From Nymphaea colorata (Eukaryota > Streptophyta > Magnoliopsida > Nymphaeales > Nymphaeaceae), in assembly GCF_008831285.2 (NCBI RefSeq), contig NC_045144.1, forward strand, positions 11,077,672 to 11,141,671: a stretch of DNA of 64,000 bases, in the 5' to 3' direction. The notes under the pieces are model-generated. The model did not search any database, had not been told where the DNA came from, and worked only from the letters and a program-made list of their open reading frames with translations. This document shows positions 51,796-63,774 of this stretch, in pieces (position 1 is the stretch's first letter; the number at the start of each line of letters is the position of its first letter). Both the position numbers and the translations under genes were made by a program.

Positions 51796-51951
51796 ACTAT
51801 ATTGAGTTTGCAGCGGCGACGGCGGCAGCAGCGGCGGCGACGGCAGCAGCGGACCAAGGGCAGCCGCGGGATCTGGTCGACGAAGGGCATCGAGCGATGG
51901 AAAGGTCAGGGTGGCAAAAAGTTCACAAACTAATTACGGGCTCTGATACCA
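51796..51951 (-). other. Copia leader piece with primer binding site
   Basis: The reverse strand from 51951 reads TGGTATCAGAGCCCGT (51951-51936), a plant initiator tRNA-Met primer binding site, directly after the LTR end. Beyond it is GC-rich leader or gag-start DNA with GGCGGC/GCAGCGG repeats (51812-51865) that stops abruptly at the hAT fragment. Confidence 0.75.
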
Positions 51952-52199
51952 TGTAGAAGCAGTAGAAACACGAGAAATAAAGATTGAACACAGATATAAC
52001 GTGGAAAACCCTCAACGAGAGGGAAAAAACCACGGGTGAGGAGGTTTGGTGCCCACTAGCCGCCAGACTCTCTCTCTCTTAGAACTTCATTCACTCGCTC
52101 AAAATTAGGGTTACAATTTTTAAGGCCCAACAAGGGCTACAAGATGGATCGAGTATGGATCCAGACCCGGTCCCAAGACCCATCTAACATGCTTCAACA
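51952..52199 (-). repeat. Copia LTR, 248 bp, reverse orientation
   Basis: The reverse strand starts TGTTGAAGCATG at 52199 and ends CTGCTTCTACA at 51952, with TG..CA borders, immediately followed by the primer binding site. It is therefore the 5' LTR of a reverse-strand element whose body is lost beyond ~51796. Its outer end abuts the + strand copia at 52200. Confidence 0.8.
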
Positions 52200-55100
52200 A
52201 GGAGCATCGAGGTACTTTTGTAGTAGACCTTCTATGTTTACTATCATGCACTCATTACCTCAGACACATCATGTAAGACTTGCAGATAGTCGATGGTCAC
52301 CTATTATGGGTTATGGAGATATCAAGATCTTTCAGTCTATGACTATTCCTAATGTGTTATATGCAACTAAGTTTCCTACAAATCTGTTATCGGTTGCACA
52401 ATTGATTAATGATTTACATTGTCATGTTACATTTGACTCTGATGTATGTTCATTTCAGGACTTGCAAACTGGAAGACGATTGGTGGAGGCTATGAGAAAG
52501 GGGGCATCTACTTTCTGTTGGATCCAGTGGGTATTGCAGCATCATCGATCACCTCATTGTCCTCCTCCTTCCAGTGGCATCTCAGACTTAGTCATCCATC
52601 TGCCACCTTCTTCCTCATCTTTCAGTACCAGAGACATTTCAGTGTGAAGCCTGTCAACTAGGCAAACACACCCGTAACAGTTATTCATCGAGTCTGAGTC
52701 CATCCAGTTGTGGACTATTTAATCTTCTTCATGTTGATGTGTAGGGTCCTAGCAAAGTTGCTAGTAGGTCAAGATTTTGTTATTTCCTTGTCATTGTTGA
52801 TAATTATTCTCGAGTCACTTGGGTCTTCTTTTTGAAAGAAAGGTCTGAAGTCCTCTCAAAAACCTTATTATTGAAATAAAGACCCAATTTGGTATTCTTG
52901 TTAAAAGCATTCGCACTGATAATGCTCTTGAGTTCAAGGCATCTATCTTATTGAAGTTTTATTCTGATAATAGCATTTCTCCTCAGTTTACCTGTCCCCA
53001 TACCTCCCAACAAAAGGGAGTAGCTGAGCGAAAACATCGCCAACTTTTAAATGTGGCCCGTTCCCTAATGCTTCATAATAATTTACCTGCATACTTTTGG
53101 ACAGATGTCATTCTCACTGTCTGTTACTTGACCAATCGTTTATCATCATCCTCCATTGACAACAAGGTTCCTATTAAACTTGTACATCCACAACGACCCT
53201 TGTTTCACGTGGCTCCCAAAGTATTTGGTTGCACATGCTTTGTTCACATACTTGGACCCACACGTGATAAATTGAGTACCCAAGCCATTAAATGTATCTT
53301 TATAGGCTACTCCAGAAACCATAAAGGCTACAAATGCTTTGACCCCTTAACTGAAAAAGAGTATATCAATGCGGATGTCACATTCTTTGAGTCTAAACCT
53401 TATTATAGCTCCTCTCCTATCTCTACTGAGATGCCACCATCGCCAGACCCACTACCTATTCCTCCTATTCCTTTGGAGTCATTTCCTTTTGAATCTCCTT
53501 CTAAAGAATCTTCGACTGTAGTGTCCAAGTTTTGTGATCCTTCGCTGATCTACACACGTCGACAGGACCCCTTTCATGATCCTTCAGCAATCGCTTCTCA
53601 GGAGGTAAGTTCATCTGAAGTGAGTAGCCTTAGTCTGTCTGATCCCTGTCAAAACTTACCTATTGCTCTTCGCAAAGGCAAGCGACAATGTACTCTGCAT
53701 CCTATATCTCATTTTGTGTCTACTGACGGTGTTGGTAAAAGTATGCAACAATTTATTCAAGCTCTTACTGCTCATACAGTTCCTACGTGTCACCAGCAGG
53801 CTTTATTAGATACCCAAAGGAGACAGGCTATGCAAGATGAGATTGATGCATTAGTTCAGGGAGGCACCTGGGAACTTGTTGATCCTCCTCCTAATTGTGA
53901 CATTGTTAGCTCTAAGTGGGTATTCACAGTGAAATATAATTCTGATGGGTTTGTGGAACGATACAAAGCTCGGTGGGTTGCTAAGGGCTACACACAGACC
54001 TACGGAGTGGATTTCTATGAGACCTTCTCTCCAGTTACTCGGTTGGGAACCATTTGTCTTATTATTTCTGTGGCTGTACACCATGACTGGCACATGTATC
54101 AGCTTGATGTCAAAAACGCTTTTTTGTATGGTGATCTCGATGAGACTGTCTATATGTAACAACCACCAGGGTTTGAACGACAGGGGGAGTGTGGAAAAAT
54201 GTGCAAACTGAAGAAAGCTATTTATGGACTCAAGCAGAGTCATCGTGCATGGTTTCACAAGTTCTCTGAGGTAGTCTCAAAGTGTGGCTTTGCGAGATCC
54301 CCTTTTGATCATTCTCTACTTATCAAGAAGAATTCCAAGGGTATGACCGTTCTAGTGGTTTATGTTGATGATATTATCCTGACAGGTGACTCCGATCAAG
54401 AAATTTCTGATGCAAAGTTGTTTCTTTATAAACACTTTGTGACGAAAGATCTTGGTCCATTACGGTATTTCTTGAGAATAGAGGTTGCTCGAAATAGAGA
54501 TGGTGTCATTCTCTCTCAACGGAAGTATGTTTTTGATTTATTGTAGGACACCGGGATGCTAAGAGCTAAACCGGCTAATCTACCTATGAATCCACGCATA
54601 CATCTTCATGATGACTAAGCAGAATTAGTGGATTCTCGATTATATAGACCCCTTATTGGAAAACTCCTCTATGTTACTATGACAAGATCAGACATTAGCT
54701 TCGCAGTGGAGAAGCTAAGTCAATTTATGGAAAAACCCAGAAAAGTTCATTGGGATGCTGCCTTGATGATGGTCAAATATCTGAAATCGTCTCCTGGCAA
54801 AGACCTTTTGTTCACAAAAGGCAAGACCCTGGAAGTGGAAGCCTATAGTGATGCTGACTATATTGGCTCAGTCGAAGACAGGAAATCTACCACAAGATTC
54901 TTTGTATTTGTGGGAGGCAACCTTATATCGTGGAGAAGCAAAAAACAAGGTGTGGTGTCAAGATCTAGTGCAGAATCCGAATACAGATCTATGGCTCAAA
55001 CTGCAGCAGAACTAACTTGGGCTAGATCCATGCTATCAAGCCTAAGTGTGTTGATTCCTCTTCCCATGAAGATGTATTGTGACAATCAAGCAGCCACATA

Positions 55101-55314
55101 CATTGGAAATAATCCAGTTTTCCATAAAAGAACTAAACATATTGAAGTGGACTGCCATTACATTCGGGATCTCGTTCAAGGAGGAACCATTGCCACTATT
55201 CATGTTCCTTCAGAAGATCAAGCTGCAGATATCTTCACCAAAGCTCTCCCTATTGGTGATTTTTCTAGATGTTGTGACAAGCTGAGAATGTTTAATATGT
55301 ATGCTCCAGCTTGA
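52200..55314 (+). pseudogene. Ty1/copia pol (integrase, RT, RNase H), inactivated
   Basis: Domains in order: pre-integrase (VRLADSRWSP, FPTNLLSVAQL) to ~52660; integrase with CEACQLGKHTR, HVDV, TDNALEF and GVAERKHR, to ~53420; a variable linker; reverse transcriptase ~53820-54550 with WVFTVKY, QLDVKNAFLYGDL and the catalytic YVDD at ~54360; RNase H ~54830-55290 with YSDADY, SSAESEY and YCDNQAA. Lesions: frameshifts near 52475 and before 52643, TAG at 52742 just after HVDV, and in-frame stops at 54157, 54544 and 54617. The RT/RNase H part is otherwise in one frame, so this copy died fairly recently compared with the neighbouring fragments. It cannot make a full polyprotein. Confidence 0.9.
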
Positions 55315-55321
55315 GGAGGAG

Positions 55322-55337
55322 TGTTGAATTAGAAGAG
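55322..55337 (+). repeat. Copia 3' LTR, first piece
   Basis: TGTTGAATTAGAAGAG directly follows the purine tract. The last five bases AAGAG are the target duplication of the inserted solo LTR. Confidence 0.8.
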
Positions 55338-58290
55338 TGTAACGCCCGTTATATTTTTGGGCAGGTCGGGTCGGATCGGGACCCAGACCCGGACTCGCAG
55401 CTTATCCGCGTAAGAGCCCGACGAGGGCTGTTCTCCCTCGTCCTCCCCTCGCTCTCCCCCTTTCGTTGCCTCTCTTGCTGCTAGGGAGCTCCACGCAGAG
55501 AAGAAGAAGACAGAGGTGGTGCCGGCGGTGGCGGTGACGACGGCGACTGAGGCGGTGCCGGCGACGGCACTTGGGTAAACTCTTTTTCTCTCTCTCGTGC
55601 TTTGTTTTCTTTTCTCCGCCACTCTCATGCTCCCTTGCCCTCTCTGCCGCACGTTCTCTCTTCCTCTCTCTCGCCACTCTCTTTCCCCTTTCCGCTAGTT
55701 CCCTCCCGCACGGTCCCTCTCCTCACTCACCCTCACTCTCCCACCGGCTCTCTCTCTTCTCTCACATCCTCTCCCCCTCACTGCCCTTCTTCCCCATTTC
55801 TGTCTGAACCCTCCTTCCCTCGCTCTCTCTTCTGTCCACCCCTTTCTGTCAGCGCCTTCCCTTGCCTACACACTCCTTACGTGAGCTCTCTCCGCATTTT
55901 TTCTATTTGTTTTTCCCCTTTTTCCCCAACCGAGCACTCTTTCTCATGGATTTCATCACTGTTTGTTAGGATTCCAGTTTGGGGAACGCGTTCTTCCCCT
56001 CGTATCAGCGTTTAGGTGGTGGCGGCTTGGCACAATTTCTGCCATTTGGGGACCGATTGTACGCTTGAGGTGGCTGTCGCAGGCGTCACAGCAGTTTGGA
56101 CACTTAGATTGGGGTGAGCAAGGCCTATTTGAGCTTAGATTATTGAATATTATCTATGAGAGCATGTATAATTATTGTTTGAGCATGTTAGAGTTTAGAA
56201 TTGTTGATTTGGGACGCATGTTAACGATTTTGTTTTTGGAGAAGTTTAGGATTATGATGGAGAAGTGTTGATTCATGCCTATAATGATCATTTAAGCATG
56301 ATGAGTTGATTTTCGAAGCAATAGAGAAGCATGGTAGAGATTGTGTTGTTGTGGGGAAGATTTAAACCATCTTAGGGAGCACGTGGCACACGTTTTTTGT
56401 GAATGGGTCCATCTTGGAGTTAAATAGGGAAAGCATACGTAAGTTGGGTGTGACTATGGAGTTGACGCATAGACTACAGAAAGCAAATGAGAAATGTGTT
56501 GTGAGGGACTGGGCGAAGCATTGAGTTTTGACATCTGTTGGCACAGCAAGAAGTTGGGAAGTGACTCTTGGAGAGTTTGTAGGCCGACACTACATGTTGT
56601 TTTGTATTTGTTTGAATTGTTTGGGTATCTAGTAGGAATCTTACATTTTGTTTATGTCTGCAGGAACACCAGGCACGTCCCGTCGACCTTGAGCGACCAG
56701 TTTCAAAGCTCGAGGCATTTTGAAGAGTTTGTGAGTGCACCACAGATATGGCAGCATTTCTCATTTCCTTGGATCCTATGATTGTGATGCAATTGATTGA
56801 CTGTTTAGTGAATGAATGTCGGTATGCATGTAAATGTTTTGATATATGATATGAATTGTTTTGAAAAGACTATGAGAAGTTGTTTTGAAAATGTTACGCA
56901 TTTGCATGTGCATACTAGAATTGATAACCGTTTAGGACAGATGAGGCGGGGTATCGAATCGAGTGTCTCCTCGACCCCAATTGTGCATTAGAAAGCATTC
57001 TAGAATGATAATTGCATAGGACAGCTACGAGCCAATCACAGATCGAGACTACTCTCTGTGGTTTGGCTAAGTTTTTGAAGATGTGATTGATATGATGAAT
57101 GATGTGAATGTTTTGTTCTGTTGCATACACATTGCTGCGGGCAATGATGCAAATAATGGAATTAGAGGGTGGTCGTACCCGTATTGTATGACGGCTAGCT
57201 ATGACTGTTATTGTTATGCGTAGACCTCGTGTGGAGGCAATTGGAGGTGTAGGTGCACTCGTGAAGTGCACCAACCTCATGAGCTAGCCAGTCAGTTTGT
57301 GAATGTGTTAATCTAATGATAAGAATGAATGAATAAGAGATGAGAGGCCAGTGGGATGTGGCTATGTGTTTGGGAGACGTCCCGCTTTTGCCACTTGTCT
57401 CGCCTGTTCGGAGTGCAAGCGGTGCAAGGCCCCAGGGTTCTGATGTGTGTTGTGCTTGGAGCGTTGGACTCCCGCCTTCCCAACCTGGGTGTCCTAGGGA
57501 AGGCTGAGTATCTCTCCTTGGACTTCACACATCCATGGACGAGTGCTCTATCGCTGCAGCGGATGAAATGGATCCATATTGTTCTGGGCCACCATGGGGG
57601 TTGTCTCTCGGCTGTAGGACGCCCGCGGTGTGCACGTGCCTGTGTTGCACCCACAGGAACTGTTAATACACTGAAGTTAATGAAAAGGTATTGTATATGA
57701 TTGATTGTACGTGATTGAGATGCATGAGATCGTTGTGCTTATAAATGCAAATGAAATGTTTAAGCATGCCTTGCATGTGATTTGAAAGTTAGTTACTGTG
57801 GCCATTGAGTGGCTTTTACGTGTCGTGCCCTGATACGACATGATGATAGATGATCTTGATGTGTGTTCTTTTATTTGAGTCCTACCTAAGAGGGTTTGGT
57901 ATTGTCCTGGCTTGTTGTCATACTGCGAAGGCTAAGCCTTCAGTTGTTTTCTTTTTCAGGTTTGGTGGACCAGGGGCAGCAAGTTGAGCAGATGGCTTCA
58001 CTGACGTCCTACTGGGGAGGTTTTGGGATGTGTCTTTTGTAGTGCCGGCGCGTCTTATTTTGGTTTTATTGATGTCTTGTTTTTGTTAGGCATCAATGAT
58101 ACAGTTTGGGCCATTTTTGTCATACATAGATGTGATTTTGTATGAATTGAAATGATTACATAAATGAAAGTTCGCCCCATTGTTTTGAATGGCATGGCTC
58201 CTTCACTTTTGAATTGTTGAGTAGTCGCACCTCGATGTTTTATGTTTAGAAAAAAAAATGTTTGAGTGTCAAAAAGGTCGGGGTGTGACA
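55338..58290 (+). mobile_element. Solo LTR of a Ty3/gypsy-type element, 2953 bp
   Basis: It starts TGTAACGCCC and ends GGGGTGTGACA (TG..CA, imperfect inverted ends) and is flanked by AAGAG on both sides (55333-55337 and 58291-58295). No gag/pol similarity lies inside; there is a CT-rich leader-like part at 55560-55930. The structure is that of a solo LTR left after recombination between the two LTRs of a large gypsy element. Lineage is uncertain, though TGTAAC..CCC starts and ~3 kb LTRs are common in Tekay/Del-type chromoviruses. The 80-137 codon frames inside are not supported as genes. Confidence 0.88.
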
Positions 58291-58504
58291 AAGAGTTTAT
58301 GTTTCTAGGTGGCTCTTTGTAATATTAAAGAGTTACAAGATCTCTTCAATATTTTCTTAATTTTTGTTTGATGTAATCTGTAAATCTCCTTTCTACCCTA
58401 ATCTCTTTATAATGGAGATTAGGGTTAGTGAATGATTATGTTTTCTTTCTCCAAGCCTTATGGCTGCTACTCTCTCTCTCTCTCTCTCTCCACATCTCAT
58501 GACA
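58291..58504 (+). repeat. Copia 3' LTR, second piece
   Basis: It begins with the right AAGAG copy and GGTGGCTCTTTGTAATATTAAA, a phrase also found in the reverse-strand copia LTR at 60606-60806 (GGTGGTTCTTTGGAATATTAAA on its own strand). The right end (near CATGACA, 58504) is not proven. Confidence 0.6.
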
Positions 58505-58529
58505 ACCTCACGGCTGCAACAAGGAGGAT

Positions 58530-59597
58530 GAACTTGTTACTTTTCATCAAGCTATAAACTCCATGGACTTTCAAGTGTTTTTGGAACTTTAGCCAAAGAA
58601 GAACCTCACTTTCCATCAAGCTATAAACTCCAAAAAGTGGATTGAAGTCATGAATGATTAGCTAGAGACATTACATGAATGTGGCACTTAGGATATTATG
58701 TCTCTACCACTAGACAAGAATGTTGTGAGATGCAAGTGGGCATACAAAATTAAATATAAACCCAATAACAGCATTGAAAAGTACAAAACATGACTTGTGG
58801 CCAAAAGGATTCACCCAGTAAAGCAAGCATGAAGGATTGCAAACATGTAGCTACTCCCAGCATTCTCAATCACAAGCTAGCAATCCATGATGGAGAATTG
58901 CATAACAATCTACTGAATATCATAATATTGCTGCGATGCTGCGTTGACTTCACACAACTTAATACTGTCTATTCAGCTAATCAGGTGTCTCAGTTCAGAC
59001 CCGAGGCATGGACTGGGCATAGAGGCAGTTAAGCATATCCTACAATATTTAAAAAAGGAATAGTTGGAGATAGTCTGATTTAGAAGAATACATTGCCAGA
59101 AGAGGAAATCATGAACTTGTTGTTTACACTGATGCAGACTGGATAGGAAATCCTGATGAGAGGCAGTCTATTTCAGGGTATAGAGTGTTTATAGGTATAA
59201 ATTTGATGTCATGGAGCACACGAAGCAAAGGAGTTATGGCTGGATGTTGCACTGACGCTGAATATAGGTCCATAGTTGCTGCCACTGCTAAAGCCACAAT
59301 GGGTTTGTCACTTGTTGACTGAAGTATGAGAGAAGATATCACAATAAGCTTCATTATGTGATAGCCAGAGTGCTATAAGTACATCTTTCCCTTTCACGGT
59401 AGACCTGACAAACATATTGAGATTGACCAACATTTTGTCAAGCAAAACATAGAAGAAAAGCAGATTGAACCTGAGTTTATTCGAACAAAGGAGTAGGAGG
59501 ATGCAGATATATTAGCAAAAAGCCAAATTAATGGCATACGTTGATGCTTAAAGGCAACTTGTTTATGTTCCAAACCCAACTTGGGAGGAGTGAAAAA
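58530..59597 (+). pseudogene. Older Ty1/copia RT-RNase H relic
   Basis: Broken frames show KWIEVMND, the KWAYKIKYKP block at ~58738-58770, then RNase H pieces: YLKKE, a TDADWIGNPDERQS stretch at ~59130-59165, MSWSTRSKGV and TDAEYRS near 59250. Most of the RT is deleted between 58830 and 58990. A 72-bp step duplication (CATCAAGCTATAAACTCCA at 58543 and 58615) lies at its left. A purine-rich tract TTGGGAGGAGTGAAAA precedes the LTR. This is a different copia lineage from the 52.2 kb element, with many more stops. Confidence 0.75.
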
Positions 59598-59945
59598 TGT
59601 TATTTAAAAATCGATGAAGTTGTTGCGTCATATTTGTGGATCTAGACTAGATCCAGTATGACATGTTGTATTCAAACCCAAAATGTAACAAGGGGAGCCT
59701 TGTTATGTTCTATGTTACTTGTCTACCCTTGTGTCATGAAAAATTTGTGTTGATCTTTTAATGAGATTAGGACAAACCTAAGCCAATTGAGGCTGCCATT
59801 ATACTCTTTAGAAATCCCCTTCCATCTTGTCTTCTCTTCTTTCTTCATAGGTGAACAACTCTAGACATCAAGATCTGACATCATCATCTTATATTAGCTT
59901 AAACATGGAACATAGCCAGCTGCTTGTTACAAAAAATCTCCAACA
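59598..59945 (+). repeat. 3' LTR of the older copia, ~348 bp
   Basis: It starts TGTTATTTAAA right after the purine tract and ends CTCCAACA. TG..CA borders and the placement after RNase H support the call. There is no second LTR to confirm it. Confidence 0.65.
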
Positions 59946-60605
59946 CATGGATTTTTGAAGGCCCTAACCATACCAATGCCTGATTTAGGTTTCAAGGCCA
60001 AAGACAAAATTAACACTAAATCAGTCAGTTTAAAACTGAAAGTCTTCCTACCTCCATATGTTGGCTCCTCCGTCCATCTTGATATCACACAGCCCAAGAA
60101 TTAATAACCTGAGGTTTTAAACTTCTCAAAACACATACTTGGAAAAGGGAAAAACAAAATTAAAAATGGTATAAGAATGCCAGGAAAAATTAATCATTAC
60201 ATATCAACTGAATACTTTCTTTCTGAAATATGATGATTATTAATAGTCCATAAGATCAGTCCTTACTCCTTACCAAACTTATGACAAAATCAGTCTACTG
60301 ATTATGGATGTCCTTCATTGCCTACAGTTCATCATTCATTGAACTTGACCCACCTGTGCAATCCACAACAACAAAAAAAAAAAAAAACAGTACTTTATGA
60401 ATTCAGCGTTAACCAATTTTGTGTATGTGAATGTAGAGAGAGAAAGAGATATTATTTTACATGCACAAAGACTTTCCCAATCAGTGTTTTAAAACCCAAT
60501 GACTCAGGACTCAACTCATTCATTCTTGACTCGTGACTCGTGACTCGGCACTTCAACTTGGTGACTCGGCCGGTCTTTGTTAGCTATTGTTTTTAAAAGA
60601 AAAAC
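59946..60605. other. Spacer, no gene recognised
   Basis: It includes an A-run at 60370-60386 and a patch of GACTCGTGACTCG repeats (60495-60575) starting with GTGTTTTAAAACCC, which resembles the end of some hAT-type MITEs. No second end or duplication was found. Confidence 0.4.
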
Positions 60606-60806
60606 TGTTATGCTGGTTGCAGGTATGAGGAGAGAGAAAGAGCAATTAGTCGTAACATTCATCTACCTTAATTTCTTATTAAAAGAGAAATAGGGTAAAA
60701 CTGAACAATTACACACTAGGTCCAAAAATAAAACAAATATTAATAAAGAGCTGCTCCTATCTATTTAATATTCCAAAGAACCACCTAATGTAAATGCTAT
60801 TGAACA
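60606..60806 (-). repeat. 3' LTR of the reverse copia, 201 bp
   Basis: The reverse strand begins TGTTCAATAGC at 60806 and ends CCAGCATAACA at 60606. It directly follows the purine tract and shares a central phrase with the 58291 LTR piece. Confidence 0.8.
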
Positions 60807-62364
60807 CTCCCCCTCAAGCTGGAGCATAGATGTTAATCATGCTCAGCTTGTCACAGCATCTAGAAAACTCAGTAATAAGTAAAGCTTTAATAAAAATATT
60901 AGTTGCTTGCTCTTTTGAGACTATATGTATGGTAAATATGATTCCTCCTTGTACCATGTCTCTGATGTAATGGCAATCTACTTCAATGTACTTTGTTCTC
61001 TCATGAAATATGGGGTTATTTGTGATGTGGGTGGCAGCCCTGTTATCACAAAAACATCTTCATAGGTATGGAAGTAGGAATACGAAGACTCTCAAGTAAG
61101 GATTTACACCATGTCATTTCTGCAGCAGTTTGAGCCATAGTTCAGTACTCGACTCTGCACTAGACCTAGAAACAACATTTTGTTTCTTGTTTCTCTAAGA
61201 TATGAGATTTCCTCCTACAAACACACAAAACCTCTTGGCAGACTTTCTATCATCAATAGAGTCTGCATAGTCTGCATCACTGTAGGTTTCAACATCAAGA
61301 GACGTACCCTTTCTAAAAAAAAACTTTTGCTAGGGGAGGACATTAGATATTTGACAACCATCATTGTAGCATCCCAATGTGCCTTTCTTAGTCTTTACAT
61401 GAACTGGCTTAGTTTTCCCATAGCAAAACTAATATCTAGCCAAGTTACAGTCACATATAGAAGTTTACCAATCAACGATCTGTAGGATCGGGAATCTACC
61501 CCTTCGGATTCATCATCATAGAGGTGTATTTGTGGGTTCATAGGAAGAGTTGCAGGTTTTGCTCCCAACATTCTTGTATCATGCAAAATATCAAGTACAT
61601 ACTTTCTCTGCAATAGCACAACACCTTCATGTCTACGAGCAACCTCAATGCCAAGAAAATACCATAGCCGACCAAGATCCTTGGTAACAAAATGTCTTTG
61701 GAGAAACTCCTTCATTAGTGCTATCTCCTGCTCATATTCACCCGTCAGAACAATATCGTCTACATACTCCACTAGCACAACGATACCTCTAAATCCTTTT
61801 TTGATGAACAATGAATGGTCCAGTTGAGATCTCTTAAACCCACACTCTAACACAACTTCAGAAAATTTGTGGAACCAAGAACGAGGACTTTACTTCAAAC
61901 CATATATAGTCTTCTTCAACCGACATAGCTTCCCACACTCCCCTCGACTCTCAAAACCAGGAGGTTGTTTCATATATACAATCTCGTCGAGATCCCCATA
62001 TAAGAAAGCATTTTCGACATCTAATTGATACAAGGGCCAGTCATAATGCACAGCAATAGAAACAATAAGGCGTATGGTCCCCAAACTAGCCATAGGAGAA
62101 AAAGTCTCAAAGAAGTTGACCCCATATGTTTATGTATACCCTTTTGTGATGGAACGAGCTTTATAATGCTCTACTGAGTCATCCATCAAATACTTGATGG
62201 TGAAGACTCATTTAGAGCAAACGATATCACAACCAGGAGGAAGATCAACCAAGTCCCACGTCACCCATTGGAGCAAAGCATCCATTTCATCCTGCATAGG
62301 CTGCCGCCATCTGGGGTCAAGTAACGCCTGCTAGTAACTAGAAGGAACAGAGTGTGTAGATAAT

Positions 62365-62372
62365 GCAGACAC
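62365..62372. other. Target duplication of the 62373 MITE, left copy
   Basis: GCAGACAC corresponds to GCGAACAC at 62765-62772; 6 of 8 bases match. Confidence 0.6.
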
Positions 62373-62764
62373 CATAGTCATAGAAAACGCGTTTTTTTGA
62401 AAAAAACGCAATAAATTAAATGGCCATTTAAAATTTAAAAACGTGCTTTTTTTTTTAAAAAAAAAGTTAGAAACGAAAAAAACGTGTTTTTAATGCATTT
62501 TTTCGTGTTTTTTTCAATTTTTTCATTTTTTCAGTTTTTTAATACCAAACAGTTTTTTTCATTTTTTATTTTTTATTTTTGCAAATTTACTTACCTTTTG
62601 ATGTTTGTGTTATTAGTTTCTCACTTATTTTATTTTTCTCCCATTTTTAGTTTTTTAAAATTTTTAAAAGTTTACCTTTTTTTTTCCTTTTTTTTCAAGC
62701 TCGTTGTATTATACCCGAAAAAAACCTCACCGTTTAAAACTCCAAGACATTATTTGTGACTATG
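62373..62764. mobile_element. MITE, 392 bp, hAT-type, in copia linker
   Basis: The left end CATAGTCATAGAAAACGCG and the reverse-complemented right end CATAGTCACAAATAATGTC are near-identical over the first nine bases. The flanking 8-bp repeat is imperfect (6/8). Ignoring the insert and one repeat gives an uninterrupted copia frame at this point. The interior is extremely T/A-rich with ACGCG/ACGTG words and no coding potential. Confidence 0.7.
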
Positions 62765-63423
62765 GCGAACACAAGCTGTATTAAGCTACCACCAAGAGTA
62801 TTAGTAGAACAAATTCTGAGATGTGATGAAGAGTACACTGTCGTTTGCCTTTGCGCAAGGCAATAGCTAAATCGAAAGGTATCTCAGAACCATCCTCAGT
62901 GACATCAGGTATACTTACATCTTGAGAAGAGATTGGTGGGCGGTCATGAGCAGAAGCATATTGGCAGATGTAAACCAGTGGGGGATCACAGAATCTGTGA
63001 AAACCTGGAGAAGATTCACATGGAACAAATTGAAGGGGATATAGATAGGAATAGGTGAAGGAATAGGCGACATCATTTCGAACAAGGGTGAAGCCGACTA
63101 AAAGTAAGGACGAGGCTCAAAGAATGTAACATTTGCACTGATGTCTTGCTTATTCATATGGAGATCAAAAACAAGTGTAACCCTTTTGGTGTTTTGGATA
63201 GCAAATAAAATAACATTTAATCGCTTGAGCAGCAAGTTTGTCTCTAGTAGGGCCAAGGACATGGACAAAACAGGTGCATCCGAACACTTTGGGTGGAAGA
63301 GAAAAAAAGGGTCTATCTGGATAAAAGAGCTGAATAGCAATTTGATTGTCAAAGGAAGATGGAAGACGGTTAATTTGGTAACATGCAGTCAGAATGGCAT
63401 CACCCCAAAATTGCACAAGAACA

Positions 63424-63431
63424 AAGCTATG
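63424..63431. other. Target duplication of the 63432 MITE, left copy
   Basis: AAGCTATG is identical to 63775-63782. Confidence 0.85.
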
Positions 63432-63774
63432 CTATGTCACATGGGTGCGGGTACGGTACGGGTTCGGGTACGGCAATTTTGAAAATTATGGGTACGCGGA
63501 TATGGCAAATTTTTAAATTCTCAAAAATGATCAAATGAAAAAAGCATTAATAGTCTTATATGCTGCAAAACATATAAGAAAAATGAGAGGAAAATATGGA
63601 ATCTTACTGGAAAGGAAATATAAAAGAAGGGAAAAATAAAAAATTAGAGAAAAATTTAAGTTTGATAATATAATTTTAAAAATTTTAAAATGCAGTCGTA
63701 CTCGTACCCATGTCACCATACCCACTTACCCGACACGAGTACCTGGACAAAACAGGCATATCCATGTTACACAG
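63432..63774. mobile_element. MITE, 343 bp, hAT-type, in copia integrase
   Basis: Perfect 8-bp duplication AAGCTATG on both sides. The left end is CTATGTCACATGGGTGCGGG and the right end, reverse complemented, is CTGTGTAACATGGATATGC (12 of the first 14 match). GGGTACGG-type subterminal repeats lie at both ends. The left end closely matches the right terminus of the 33325-38082 hAT (CTATGTCACCTGAGTGCGGG), so that family is the likely source of transposase. No coding capacity is seen. Confidence 0.85.

Larger units (their letters stand above)
52200..58504 (+). mobile_element. Ty1/copia element, 5'-truncated, with 3' LTR split by a solo LTR
   Basis: The copia pol region from the pre-integrase domain to RNase H is followed by a purine tract GAGGAGGAG (55313-55321) and the 3' LTR start TGTTGAATTAG at 55322. 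The LTR is interrupted at 55338 by a 2953-bp solo LTR and resumes at 58291; its end is somewhere near 58504. The 5' LTR, gag and protease are missing at the junction with the reverse LTR. Confidence 0.8.

Noticed and set aside
55571-56015. Ser/Leu/Pro-rich frames as genes
   Set aside because: They are translations of the CT-rich part of the solo LTR in several frames at once.
63700-63720. Right end of the 63432 MITE at the inner CGTACCCATGTCAC motif
   Set aside because: The perfect 8-bp duplication and frame continuity place the border at 63774; the inner motif is a subterminal repeat.
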